NCBI RefSeq assembly: GCF_014205795.1
Contig: NZ_JACHCN010000004.1
Location: forward strand, 300,510-364,509
Direction of reading: 5' to 3'
DNA: 64,000 nt
Source: Rhodanobacter sp. MP7CTX1
GTDB lineage: Bacteria; Pseudomonadota; Gammaproteobacteria; Xanthomonadales; Rhodanobacteraceae
Under the pieces are notes generated by a model. The model did not search any database. It was not told the origin of the DNA and saw only the letters and a list, made by a program, of their open reading frames with translations. The position numbers and the translations under genes are program-made. Below are positions 8,658 to 17,067 of the stretch, piece after piece; the first letter of the stretch is position 1, and every line of letters starts with the position of its first letter.

Positions 8658-9941
8658 ATGATCGCCATGCCGCACCGACCCGCACAACGCATTGGTCCCT
8701 TCGCACTGGCGCGCACACTGGCCTGGCTCAGGCTGTGCGCGATCGCCGGGCAAAGCGTGGCGGTGCTGGTGTGTGCCTGGTGGATGCAGCTGGAGATCCC
8801 GCTGTTGCCGCTGCTGGTCGGCATCGGCCTGCTCGCGGTGTTTTCAGTGTTTGCCGCGTGGCGGCTCACCCAGCCCTGGCCGGTGCGTGAGTGGGAAACC
8901 GTCGGCCATATCGCCGTCGACACGCTGGTATTGGGGTATTTGTTGTATTTCACCGGCGGCGCCAGCAATCCGTTCATCACCCTGCTGCTGGTACCGATCG
9001 CACTCAGTGCGGCGGCGCTGTCAGTGCGTGCCATTCTGGCGGTATCCGCGCTGGCCGGTTTCGCCTACCTGGTGCTGCTGTACTGGCATGTGCCGTTGCC
9101 GATGCCGATGCACGACGAATCGCATGGCGGCTTTTCGCTGCATGTGGCGGGCATGGGCGTGAACTTCGTCATCAGCGCGCTGCTGCTGGGCTTTTTCATC
9201 AATCGGCTGGCCTACGCATTGCGCGGACAGCAGCTTGAAGTGCAGCGCGTGCGCGAGCGTGCGCTGCGCGATGAGGGCATCCTGGCCATCGCCACCCAGG
9301 CTGCCGGGGCCGCGCACGAGCTCAATACGCCGCTGTCCACGATGCGCACGCTGTTGCCCGAACTGCGTCGCGAACATGCCGGCGATGCGTTGCTGGCAGA
9401 GGATCTGAAACTGCTTGAGGGTCAGGTGGATCGTTGCCGAACGATCCTTCGTGAAATGGTCGCGTTCGGCAAGGCGCAGCTCTCGCAGGAACCGGAACGG
9501 CTCAGCGTGACGCAGTTCATCCACGGCTGCCTGGAGCGCTTCCAGTTGCTGCGCCCGGAAGCCGAAGTCACCCTGAGCATGGATGAGGGCACCTCGCACA
9601 CCGTGCTGCGCACGCCGCCTGGCCTGCGTCATGCGCTGATCAACCTGCTCAACAACGCCGCCGACGCCTCGGCCAGTCGCGACTCCAACGCAGTGGCCTT
9701 GCTGGTGCTGCGCGAGGGTGGCTGGCTGCAGTTGAGCGTGCGCGATCATGGCCCCGGCTTTGCCTCCACGGGCGAGCTTGCGCTGCTCGGCCAGTCGCAA
9801 AAGCAAAGCGGCCTTGGCATTGGCCTGGCCTTGGCCGAGGCCACTGCCGAGCGCCTGAACGGCGAGCTGATCGCCGGTAATACCGAGCACGGTGCCGAAG
9901 TGTGCCTGCGGCTGCCGCTGGCAGTCATCGCCGACCACTAG
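8658..9941 (+). CDS. regB: RegB/PrrB/ActS-type redox sensor histidine kinase
   Basis: 427 residues from the ATG at 8658; a TTG 63 bases upstream in frame is less likely. It has about six membrane helices (20-185), the quinone-binding heptad GGASNPF at 100-106, and the H-box AAGAAHELNTPL with the phospho-acceptor His220. Cys260 in QVDRCRTIL appears to match the redox-active cysteine of Rhodobacter RegB. N-box NLLNNAADAS and G-boxes DHGPGF and SGLGIGLAL complete an intact ATPase. It should tune transcription to respiratory redox state through the RegA homologue downstream. Confidence 0.92.
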   Translation: MIAMPHRPAQRIGPFALARTLAWLRLCAIAGQSVAVLVCAWWMQLEIPLLPLLVGIGLLAVFSVFAAWRLTQPWPVREWETVGHIAVDTLVLGYLLYFTGGASNPFITLLLVPIALSAAALSVRAILAVSALAGFAYLVLLYWHVPLPMPMHDESHGGFSLHVAGMGVNFVISALLLGFFINRLAYALRGQQLEVQRVRERALRDEGILAIATQAAGAAHELNTPLSTMRTLLPELRREHAGDALLAEDLKLLEGQVDRCRTILREMVAFGKAQLSQEPERLSVTQFIHGCLERFQLLRPEAEVTLSMDEGTSHTVLRTPPGLRHALINLLNNAADASASRDSNAVALLVLREGGWLQLSVRDHGPGFASTGELALLGQSQKQSGLGIGLALAEATAERLNGELIAGNTEHGAEVCLRLPLAVIADH

Positions 9942-10043
9942 CGTCCGTCCGGAGGCTCCGCGGCCTGCGACACGACGCCACACGTGCAAGCGATGTCGCA
10001 TCCGGCAAGAATGGGCACTGATCCACTGCGAGGAAACGCTGCG

Positions 10044-10625
10044 ATGACCGAGCTACCGCAAACCGTCACGGCGCGTCCGCTGCTCCTGGTCGACGATGAC
10101 GCCACCTTCGTGCGCGTGCTGGCGCGCGCACTCAGCTCACGTGGTTTTGAGGTGATCACCGCGACCAACTTCGACGAGGCGCGTGCGCTGACGCGCCGGC
10201 ATCAGCCGCGTTACTGCGTGCTCGATCTCAAGCTTGGTGAAGAAAACGGCCTGCGCCTGATTCCCGAGCTGCACGCGCTGGTACCCGACCTGCGCGTGTT
10301 GCTGCTGACCGGCTACGCCTCGATCGCCACCGCCGTGGAAGCGATCAAGCGTGGCGCCCACGACTACCTGTCCAAGCCGGTCGATGCCGACGCCGTCGTG
10401 CGGGCGCTGCTGGATGGCGACAACGCGGACATCGACGACACCGATCCACCCGACGCCCCCGAAGCGCCACTGGCACTGCGCCGGCTGGAGTGGGAGCACA
10501 TCCAGCGTGTGCTGACAGAGTGCGATGGCAACATTTCCGAAACCGCCCGCCGGCTTGGGATGCACCGCCGCACTTTGCAGCGCAAGCTGAGCAAGCACCC
10601 AGTGCGCGAGCGGCCCGAACAGTAG
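10044..10625 (+). CDS. regA: RegA/PrrA/ActR-type response regulator
   Basis: 193 residues. The receiver domain spans about 11-130 (LLLVDDDATF, phospho-acceptor Asp61 in VLDLKLG, LLLTGYASIATAV, KPVDAD). A short Pro/Asp-rich linker follows, then a Fis-type helix-turn-helix at about 150-185 (GNISETARRLGMHRRTLQRKL), as in RegA/PrrA. The start at 10044 is preceded by GAGGAAA; the longer frame from 9984 is rejected. The partner kinase gene ends about 100 bases upstream. Confidence 0.93.
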   Translation: MTELPQTVTARPLLLVDDDATFVRVLARALSSRGFEVITATNFDEARALTRRHQPRYCVLDLKLGEENGLRLIPELHALVPDLRVLLLTGYASIATAVEAIKRGAHDYLSKPVDADAVVRALLDGDNADIDDTDPPDAPEAPLALRRLEWEHIQRVLTECDGNISETARRLGMHRRTLQRKLSKHPVRERPEQ

Positions 10626-11130
10626 GTTTTTGCTGCAGGCGAATGCAGCGTCTTCGCCTGTCAAGAGCTTAAGGTCGCCGGGTTACTCGCTCCGCACGCC
10701 CCTGCGGGGCCGCTCCTGGAGCGTTCTGCGCGCTTTGCGCTTGTCCTGCCTTCGCAGGGACGACGAGCTTGGTCACGAGTCGTTTGAGCCTGCCCGCCTT
10801 TGCCCCTCCCCCTGCTTGCAGGGGAGGTTGGGAGGGGGTGGCTTTTGATCTTCGCCGCGAAGAGCGACCCCACCCCAACCCTCCCCTGCAAGCAGTAGAG
10901 GGAGCAAATCTGCATTGCCGAGCCTCGAGGTCAAACCTTTTCGAAGCTGCCCGCCGTTGTCCCTCCCCCTGCATGCAGGGGGAGGTTGGGAGAGGGTGGC
11001 TTTTGATTCTCGCCGTAAGGAGCGACCCCACCCCAGCCCTCCCCTGCAAGCAGGGGAGGGAGGCAAGCCTTTAGGTCAGGGCTCGAGATCAAGCCTTGCG
11101 GCATCGAGGCGTGGTCCCACCCGTCGAAAA
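10626..11130. other. Convergent intergenic region filled with repeats
   Basis: 505 bases between two convergent genes. Apart from a solo fragment of repeat family 4 near 10747-10765, it is dominated by a tandem duplication of the GC-rich palindrome family 3. No gene. The strong GC-rich hairpins could act as transcription barriers for both flanking genes. Confidence 0.7.
10791..11105. repeat. GC-rich repeat family 3, two tandem copies (about 157-bp period)
   Basis: Two units start at TGCCCGCC (10791 and 10948). Each carries CCCTCCCCCTGC..GCAGGGGGAGG, GGTGGCTTTTGAT, a short centre, and then AGCGACCCCACCCC..CCTCCCCTGCAAGCAG, so each is an imperfect inverted repeat of about 100 bp. The flanks GGTCAAACCTTTTCG and GATCAAGCCTTGCG also match, showing that the whole unit was duplicated. 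The same element lies reversed at 19563-19665. Confidence 0.85.
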
Positions 11131-12183
11131 TCAGGGTTGCTCGCCACTGTCCGCTGGAGCTGGTGCCGGTGGTTCGGCGATGCCGTCGTCTTCATCGCCG
11201 TAGATCGCCACATGCGGCACGCCGTCGGCGCTGATCCAGCCGCGGTACATGCCATCGGTATTGAACGGGATCGCAATATGGCCTTCCGCGTCCAGCGCGA
11301 TGGCGCCGCCGTTGCCGCCCATCGAGGGGATCTCCTGGTTGATCACTTCGGCGGCGGCAAGTTTGAGTGGCTCACGCATCTGGGTCACCTTCATGCAGAT
11401 TTCGTGTGCGGCCACCGTACGAATATAGAACTCGCCCCAGCCGGTGCCGGACACCGCACAACCGGCGTTCGCATAGGTGCCGGCGCCGATGATCGGCGAA
11501 TCGCCGATGCGTCCCCAGCGCTTGTCAGTCATGCCTCCGGTGGAGGTGCCGGCGGCGAGATGGCCTTCTGAATCCAGCGCCACCGCGCCGACCGTACCGA
11601 AATGTTTGGCCGTCTCCACGTTCGCATGCGGCTGCTTTGCGGCGTCTTCCTTCAAGGCTTTTTGCAGTTGTTGCCAACGCTCCTCGGTACGAAAATACGA
11701 AGGATCGATCAGTGGCATGCCGACGCTTTGCGCAAACGCCTCCGCCCCCTCCCCGGCCAGCATCACGTGCGATGACTTTTCCATCACGGCGCGCGCCAGC
11801 AGGATCGGGTTTTTGATCCGCTGCACATCCGCCACTGAACCAGCGCGCAGCGTGTTGCCATCCATGATCGCCGCGTCCATCTCGTTCTTGCCGTCGTGGG
11901 TGAATACGGATCCCTTGCCAGCATTGAAATTCGGATCGTCCTCGAGCACGGCGATCGCTGCCGTCACGGCGTCGAGCGCCGGCTTGCCTGCCTTGAGCTG
12001 GGCATAGCCGTCCCGCAACGCCAGGGTCAACGCAGCGCGCACCGCCTTCTCACGGGCCGGCGTCATGTCGCGCTTGATCACGCCGGCGCCCCCATGGATC
12101 ACCAGGACGGGCGAGACAGCGGCATGGCTCATGGTGGCAATTCCGAAGGTGGCAAGAGCAACGAACAGGCGGTGCAATTTCAC
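11131..12183 (-). CDS. Secreted isoaspartyl peptidase / L-asparaginase (Ntn-hydrolase)
   Basis: 350 residues from a GTG at 12183, which gives a signal peptide (KLHRLFVALATFGIATMSHA); the longer frame upstream lacks one. The fold is the plant-type asparaginase/IaaA family, which self-cleaves into two subunits. VIHGGAG opens the alpha subunit, and the auto-processing site is HFG followed by the nucleophile Thr197 in GTVGAVALD. GTSTGGMTDKRWGRIGDSPIIGAGTYA and GTGWGEFYIR are family landmarks. The tail is Pro/Ala-rich. It likely removes beta-aspartyl linkages in periplasmic peptides. The gene is monocistronic and divergent from the CoA-transferase gene. Confidence 0.93.
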   Translation of the reverse strand: MKLHRLFVALATFGIATMSHAAVSPVLVIHGGAGVIKRDMTPAREKAVRAALTLALRDGYAQLKAGKPALDAVTAAIAVLEDDPNFNAGKGSVFTHDGKNEMDAAIMDGNTLRAGSVADVQRIKNPILLARAVMEKSSHVMLAGEGAEAFAQSVGMPLIDPSYFRTEERWQQLQKALKEDAAKQPHANVETAKHFGTVGAVALDSEGHLAAGTSTGGMTDKRWGRIGDSPIIGAGTYANAGCAVSGTGWGEFYIRTVAAHEICMKVTQMREPLKLAAAEVINQEIPSMGGNGGAIALDAEGHIAIPFNTDGMYRGWISADGVPHVAIYGDEDDGIAEPPAPAPADSGEQP

Positions 12184-12341
12184 TTCTCTATCCCCAAAAG
12201 CAACACGGCGAGTATAGCGAGCCACATTGCCATGCTTGATGACAACAGCCCCTGCCCGCCTGCGCGAACTTGCTACAGGAACGACCGGGCCCAATCCATC
12301 GTATCCTTGACAGCTGACTCTCCCTGCAGGAAGGCATAGCA

Positions 12342-13700
12342 ATGAACAAGGTGTATGCAAGCGCGGCGAAAGCCCTCGACGGGCTGCTGGTCGACAGCAT
12401 GACGATTGCCGCCGGCGGCTTCGGCCTGTGCGGCATCCCCGAAAACCTGATCGGCGCGCTGCTGGAAGCCGGCACCAAGGGGCTGACCATCGTCGGCAAC
12501 AATGCCGGCGTGGACGACTTCGGCATGGGCCCGCTGCTCAAGACGCGCCAGGTCAAATGCGTATACGCCTCCTACGTGGGCGAGAACAAGGAATTCGAGC
12601 GACAGGTGCTGGCCGGTGAACTGGAGTTGCACCTGGTGCCGCAAGGTACGCTTGCCGAGAAGCTGCGCGCGGGCGGCGCCGGCATCCCCGGCTTCTACAC
12701 GCGCACCGGGTTCGGCACCAAGCTGGCCGAGGGCAAGGAAACCAAGGATTTCGATGGCAAGGAATACGTGCTGGAGGAAGCGATCCACGCCGATCTGTCG
12801 ATCGTGAAGGCATGGAAGGGCGATGCCCACGGCAACCTGGTGTTCCGCGAGACCGCGCGCAACTTCAATCCGATGATCGCCACCTGCGGCAAGATCTGCG
12901 TGGCTGAAGTGGAGCAGCTTGTGGAAGTGGGCGAGCTGGCACCGGATGCGATCCACGTGCCGGGCATCTATGTCGACCGCATCATCCAGGGTGCGAAGTA
13001 CGAGAAGCGGATCGAGTTTCGTACTGTCGCCGGCGTGGTCGGCGGCAAGGAAAGTCCGATCCGTGTGGCGATGGCGAAGCGCGCTGCGCAGGAACTGCAG
13101 GATGGCTTTTACGTGAACCTTGGCATCGGCATTCCGACCATGGTCGCCAACTACATTCCGGACGGCATCAACGTCACCCTGCAATCGGAAAACGGCTTGC
13201 TCGGCATCGGTCCGTTTCCGACCGAGGAGCAGATCGATCCGGATCTCATCAACGCCGGCAAGCAGACCATCACCACCCTGCCCGGCTCAAGCTTCTTCTC
13301 CAGCGCGGAGTCGTTCGCGATGATCCGCGGCGGCCATATCGACTTGTCGATCCTTGGCGGGCTGGAAGTCTCCGCGCATGGCGATCTGGCGAACTGGATG
13401 GTGCCGGGCAAGATGGTGAAGGGACCGGGCGGCGCGATGGACCTGGTCAGCGGCGTCAAGCGTGTGGTGGTGCTGATGGAGCACAACGCAAAGGATGGCA
13501 CGCCGAAAATCAGGACCGCATGCGAGCTGCCGCTGACCGGCAAGCAAGTGGTCGACCTGATCATCACCGACCTGTGCGTGTTCAAGGTCAACAAGGGTGA
13601 GGGGCTGCTGCTGATCGAGCTCAACGATGGTGTCACGCTCGATGAAGTGAAGGCGAAAACTGGCTGCGAGTTTGCCGTGGATCCGTCGTTGAAGCACTGA
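12342..13700 (+). CDS. Succinyl-CoA:3-ketoacid CoA-transferase, A and B subunits in one chain
   Basis: 452 residues. It exchanges CoA between succinyl-CoA and acetoacetate-type acids. Residues 1-230 match the A subunit (ScoA/Lps[40 protein letters not shown]). Residues 240-450 match the B subunit (ScoB/Lps[13 protein letters not shown], catalytic Glu283 in [18 protein letters not shown]). Bacterial enzymes usually have two separate genes; here a linker of about ten residues joins them, as in mitochondrial SCOT. Coding is uninterrupted across the junction near 13030-13070. It is a single gene with repeats downstream. Confidence 0.92.
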   Translation: MNKVYASAAKALDGLLVDSMTIAAGGFGLCGIPENLIGALLEAGTKGLTIVGNNAGVDDFGMGPLLKTRQVKCVYASYVGENKEFERQVLAGELELHLVPQGTLAEKLRAGGAGIPGFYTRTGFGTKLAEGKETKDFDGKEYVLEEAIHADLSIVKAWKGDAHGNLVFRETARNFNPMIATCGKICVAEVEQLVEVGELAPDAIHVPGIYVDRIIQGAKYEKRIEFRTVAGVVGGKESPIRVAMAKRAAQELQDGFYVNLGIGIPTMVANYIPDGINVTLQSENGLLGIGPFPTEEQIDPDLINAGKQTITTLPGSSFFSSAESFAMIRGGHIDLSILGGLEVSAHGDLANWMVPGKMVKGPGGAMDLVSGVKRVVVLMEHNAKDGTPKIRTACELPLTGKQVVDLIITDLCVFKVNKGEGLLLIELNDGVTLDEVKAKTGCEFAVDPSLKH

Positions 13701-13748
13701 AAGCCAATCTCCCGCAACCTGTAACGCGAAAGGTTCGCGCGAAAGACC

Positions 13749-13821
13749 TGTGGGAGCGACTTCAGTCGCGAAAGCCTGCGTGACCTCAGGTCGGGTTATC
13801 GCGACTGAAGTCGCTCCCACA
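13749..13821. repeat. REP-like palindrome, family 1 (copy 2)
   Basis: Perfect arms of about 20 bases (GGAGCGACTTCAGTCGCGA and inverse) around a loop of about 30 bases, 48 bases after the CoA-transferase stop and between convergent genes. It may act as a hairpin barrier to transcription from both sides. The right-hand tail GGGTGCGCCCCTAC is shared with copy 1. Confidence 0.9.
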
Positions 13822-13877
13822 AGGGCATCGCGCACAGGGTGCGCCCCTACAGGGTTTCAACGACGATGGTGGTTAAC

Positions 13878-14882
13878 TCAGACTTCGACCGGCAACGGAT
13901 GCGGAAAGCGGATATGGGCGATGTTTTCATGCCCGGGACGCGTCTGTAGTTCCAGCGGCCACTTGAACCTGTCGCTGATGCGCTGGGCGATCGCCAGTTC
14001 AAAGCCGTGCCGGTCAGCGCCATGCTCACGCGTCGCGCGGGAGCCATCAGCGACCATCAATGGATCGGAATGATTGCTCACGCTCACTTCGCCGGGCAGC
14101 ACGCTGATCACCACGCGTCCCTGTTCGGTTTGCTGACAGGCATTGCGGATCAGTTGCCAGCACAACACCGAAAACACCCGTGATGATCCTTGCAGCGCGA
14201 AGCGCGCCGATTCCTCCAGCTCCAGTTCGATCGGCCGTCCGACCAGGAGCTCACGAGCCGATTCCAACTCGTGTCGCAACACATCATTCACGACAAATCG
14301 TTCGCTATCGAGGCCCGTATCGGACTCGCGTGCGAGTATCAACAAGGCTTCGACCAGTGCTTCCATTTCACGCGTGGCCCGCTTGATCCGGCGCACCGAG
14401 CGGCAACCGAAATCGCTGAGGCCGTCTTCGTCGGACAGCATGTCGGCCGACATCTTGATCACCGTGAGGGGGCTGCGCAGCTCATGGCTGGCGTCACGGG
14501 TAAAGTTGCGCTCGCGCTGGTTATAACCGGCAATACGCGTGGCAAACCCATGCAGCCCGCTCGCCAGCGCGGCGACATCGGCGTCAGTATCCAGCGACAA
14601 CCGGCTCAATTGCGACGCGTCCGGATCGGACTGCTGGCCATCCCATCGATTGATGATACGTGCCAGCGCACGGACCGGCAGCCACCCACGACGCGTGGCT
14701 GACCAGGCGAGAGTGGTGGTGATCACGATCACCGCGATCACCGCTGCCACCGGTGCGACGTCATAAATGCCCATCACACAGATGATCGCCACAGCCAGAA
14801 ACTGCAGGCCAAACACCCATGCGATTCGACGCCGGAAGGCGCCCACATGAAATGTGGCTACTGGCTTTCTCCTGCTGTCCAT
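13878..14882 (-). CDS. Sensor histidine kinase with atypical ATP-binding boxes
   Basis: 334 residues from the ATG at 14882, which has GAAGG before it and begins 19 bases after the regulator stop. Two membrane helices (about 20-60), a HAMP-like segment, then the HisKA dimerisation domain with phospho-acceptor His133 in RDASHELRSPLTVIKMSAD. The N-box is recognisable (WQLIRNACQQT), but the usual DxGxG is replaced by SNHSDP and the glycine-rich G2 box by DRHGFELAIAQRI. It may be a divergent subfamily or a weakened kinase. It is paired with the OmpR-type regulator; the signal is unknown. Confidence 0.87.
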   Translation of the reverse strand: MDSRRKPVATFHVGAFRRRIAWVFGLQFLAVAIICVMGIYDVAPVAAVIAVIVITTTLAWSATRRGWLPVRALARIINRWDGQQSDPDASQLSRLSLDTDADVAALASGLHGFATRIAGYNQRERNFTRDASHELRSPLTVIKMSADMLSDEDGLSDFGCRSVRRIKRATREMEALVEALLILARESDTGLDSERFVVNDVLRHELESARELLVGRPIELELEESARFALQGSSRVFSVLCWQLIRNACQQTEQGRVVISVLPGEVSVSNHSDPLMVADGSRATREHGADRHGFELAIAQRISDRFKWPLELQTRPGHENIAHIRFPHPLPVEV

Positions 14883-14901
14883 TACCTTCGCCGTGTCCGT
14901 C

Positions 14902-15633
14902 TCAAATCGTCTGGGCGGTGGTTGCCACCTCTGATTCAAGATCCGCGAGGCGATAACCGGCTGAATGGATGGTGTGTAGCAGGGGCCGTGCGAAGGGTTT
15001 GTCTATGACTCGGCGCAGGTTGTACAGATGCGAGCGCAAGGTATCGGAGTCGGGCAGCGTATCGCCCCAGATCTCGCGTTCGATGTCACGCCGGCTGACG
15101 ACGCGCGGCGATTCGCGCATCAGGATCGCCAGCAGCTTCAGGCCGATCGGCGACACCACCAGTTCCTGGCCCTCACGGGTCAGCCGCAGTGTCGCGGTAT
15201 CGAGGGTCATGTCGCCTACCGTGAGCACTTCCGTGGAGACCTGGCGGCGATCGCGACGGATCAGGGCGCGCAATCGCGCCTCCAGCTCACGCACTTCGAA
15301 CGGCTTGACCAGGTAGTCGTCGGCGCCCGCTTCGAGGCCCACCAGCTTGTCTTCCAGGGTGTCGCGCGCCGTCAGCATCAACACCGGGGTCGATTTCTTC
15401 GCTTCCTTGCGCAGCTTGCGACAAACTTCCAGCCCGTCCAGGCCCGGCAGCATCAGATCCAGCACCATCACGTCGTAGCTGTTGGATACCGCCAGGTGCA
15501 GGCCGCTGACGCCGTCGGCGGCGTAGTCGACCGAGTAGCCGCGGCGCTCGAGAAACTCACCGACCATTTCGGCGATCTGGCGATTGTCCTCAACCAGCAG
15601 AATCAGTCCCGCTTGCTCGTCATGTACGGTCAT
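14902..15633 (-). CDS. OmpR/PhoB-family response regulator
   Basis: 243 residues. Receiver domain at 10-125 with LLVEDNRQIAEM, phospho-acceptor Asp59 in MVLDLMLPG, LTARDTLEDKLVGLEAGADDYLVKPF. The winged-helix DNA-binding domain lies at about 140-230 (VSPIGLKLLAILMRESPRVVSRRDIEREIWGD, LRSHLYNLRRVIDKPF, IHSAGYRL). It is the first gene of a two-gene operon with the kinase downstream. All key receiver residues are intact, in contrast to the unusual kinase. Regulon unknown. Confidence 0.93.
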   Translation of the reverse strand: MTVHDEQAGLILLVEDNRQIAEMVGEFLERRGYSVDYAADGVSGLHLAVSNSYDVMVLDLMLPGLDGLEVCRKLRKEAKKSTPVLMLTARDTLEDKLVGLEAGADDYLVKPFEVRELEARLRALIRRDRRQVSTEVLTVGDMTLDTATLRLTREGQELVVSPIGLKLLAILMRESPRVVSRRDIEREIWGDTLPDSDTLRSHLYNLRRVIDKPFARPLLHTIHSAGYRLADLESEVATTAQTI

Positions 15634-15740
15634 GTCGTCCTCGCTTGCTTGGCTTCACAAATGTGAAGAGCTAACCGTTTAGGGGGTGAGCACAGCGTGA
15701 AAGGCGCGCAAGTCATTCAGAATGCGTTCGATTTTTACCG

Positions 15741-16367
15741 TCAGTGCAAGAGTGGTTGCAGCTGATTCCAGACCGTTTCCAGCACTTTCGGCTCCGCGCT
15801 GGCCACCGGATGCAGCCCATCTTCCTGCATCAGCGCGGGATTGAGGGCCACGCCATCGAGCAGGAAGGGCACCAGCGAGGTGTGCTTGGTTCGGGCCAGA
15901 TCCGCATAGATCGCCCGCAGGCCATCGCGATACTGCGGGCCGTAGTTCACCGGCAGTTCGATGCCAACCAGCAACACGCTGACCTTCGCCTGCTGCGCCG
16001 CATCGATCATGGCCACCAGGTTGTCGTGCAACAGCGGCAACGGCAGTCCACGCAAGCCGTCATTGGCACCCAGTTCAAGCACCAGCACGGCCGGGTGGTA
16101 CTTCTGCAGCAGCGCCGGCAGGCGGTTGCGACCGCTCAGCGATGTTTCGCCACTGATGCTGGCATTGACCGCGGTCCACATCGGCACCATCTTGCCTAAA
16201 CGCGCATCCAGCAGCGATACCCAGCCGGACTCGACCGGTATGTTGTGCGCGGCGGACAACGAATCACCCAGCACCAGGACAGTTTTCGGCGTTTCCGCCA
16301 TGGCAGTGCCGATGCCACACCAAAGTATCAAGCCGCTCCACATCAACCAGCCAAGGCATCGACGCAT
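15741..16367 (-). CDS. tesA: Periplasmic SGNH esterase / lysophospholipase (TesA type)
   Basis: 208 residues, with a signal peptide (CLGWLMWSGLILWCGIGTAMA). SGNH-hydrolase blocks are complete: block I VLVLGDSLSAAHNI with Ser36, block II SISGETS, block III LELGANDGLRG, block V DGLHP. It hydrolyses acyl thioesters or esters in the periplasm. The ATG at 16367 has GGAAGAA upstream. The start codon overlaps the divergent ybbA start codon (both inside CATG), so the two genes share no intergenic DNA. The tesA/ybbA/ybbP neighbourhood is the same as in E. coli. Confidence 0.93.
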   Translation of the reverse strand: MRRCLGWLMWSGLILWCGIGTAMAETPKTVLVLGDSLSAAHNIPVESGWVSLLDARLGKMVPMWTAVNASISGETSLSGRNRLPALLQKYHPAVLVLELGANDGLRGLPLPLLHDNLVAMIDAAQQAKVSVLLVGIELPVNYGPQYRDGLRAIYADLARTKHTSLVPFLLDGVALNPALMQEDGLHPVASAEPKVLETVWNQLQPLLH

Positions 16368-17067
16368 GAGTGATTCTTCCCGTCTTCTTCTCGAGGCCTG
16401 CGATGTTAGCAAGTCGGTCAGCGGCCCCGAGGGAAGACTCGACATCCTGTACAACGTCAGCCTGCAGATTCGTTCGGGCGAGAGCTTCGCCATCGTGGGA
16501 GCCTCCGGCTCCGGCAAGACCACCCTGCTCGGCCTGCTGGCCGGACTGGACACTCCCGACACCGGCAGCATCCAGCTCGATGGCCACGCGCTGGAAAAAC
16601 TCGACGAAGAAGCGCGGGCAGACCTGCGTCGTCAGTTGGTAGGTTTCGTGTTCCAGTCGTTCCACCTGCTGCCCGCGCTCACCGCCGAGGAAAACGTGAT
16701 GCTGCCGCTGGAGCTGGAAGGCAGCAGTGCCGCCCGGCCTCGCGCCCGTGCTGCGCTCGAAGCGGTGGGCCTGGGTGCGCGGCGGCGGCACTATCCGGCG
16801 CAGCTGTCCGGCGGCGAGCAACAACGCGTGGCGATTGCCCGCGCGTTCGTACACGGCCCGCGTGTGCTGTTTGCCGATGAACCCACCGGCAACCTCGACC
16901 AGCGCACAGGCCATCACGTGTGCGACTTGCTGTTTGCACTCAACCGCGACCACCGCACCACGCTCGTGCTGGTTACCCACGATGCAGCACTGGCCGCGCG
17001 CTGCGATCGTCGCATCGAGCTGGAAGAAGGTCGCGTCGTACCGCCCGCCACGGGCACGCAGGCATGA
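16366..17067 (+). CDS. ybbA: ABC transporter ATPase (YbbA/LolD-like)
   Basis: 233 residues. The MacB/LolD-type ATPase has Walker A GASGSGKT at 45-52, Q-loop [17 protein letters not shown], signature [14 protein letters not shown], Walker [13 protein letters not shown] and H-loop LVTHDAALA. With the YbbP permease it forms a type VII-like ABC system that acts on envelope substrates rather than importing solutes. Its ATG lies inside the tesA start codon on the other strand. The frame extends upstream antisense to tesA, but without support. The stop overlaps the ybbP start (ATGA). Confidence 0.94.
   Translation: MSDSSRLLLEACDVSKSVSGPEGRLDILYNVSLQIRSGESFAIVGASGSGKTTLLGLLAGLDTPDTGSIQLDGHALEKLDEEARADLRRQLVGFVFQSFHLLPALTAEENVMLPLELEGSSAARPRARAALEAVGLGARRRHYPAQLSGGEQQRVAIARAFVHGPRVLFADEPTGNLDQRTGHHVCDLLFALNRDHRTTLVLVTHDAALAARCDRRIELEEGRVVPPATGTQA

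Noticed and set aside
9021..10001. 326-codon minus-strand frame over regB
   Set aside because: Antisense shadow of an intact histidine kinase.
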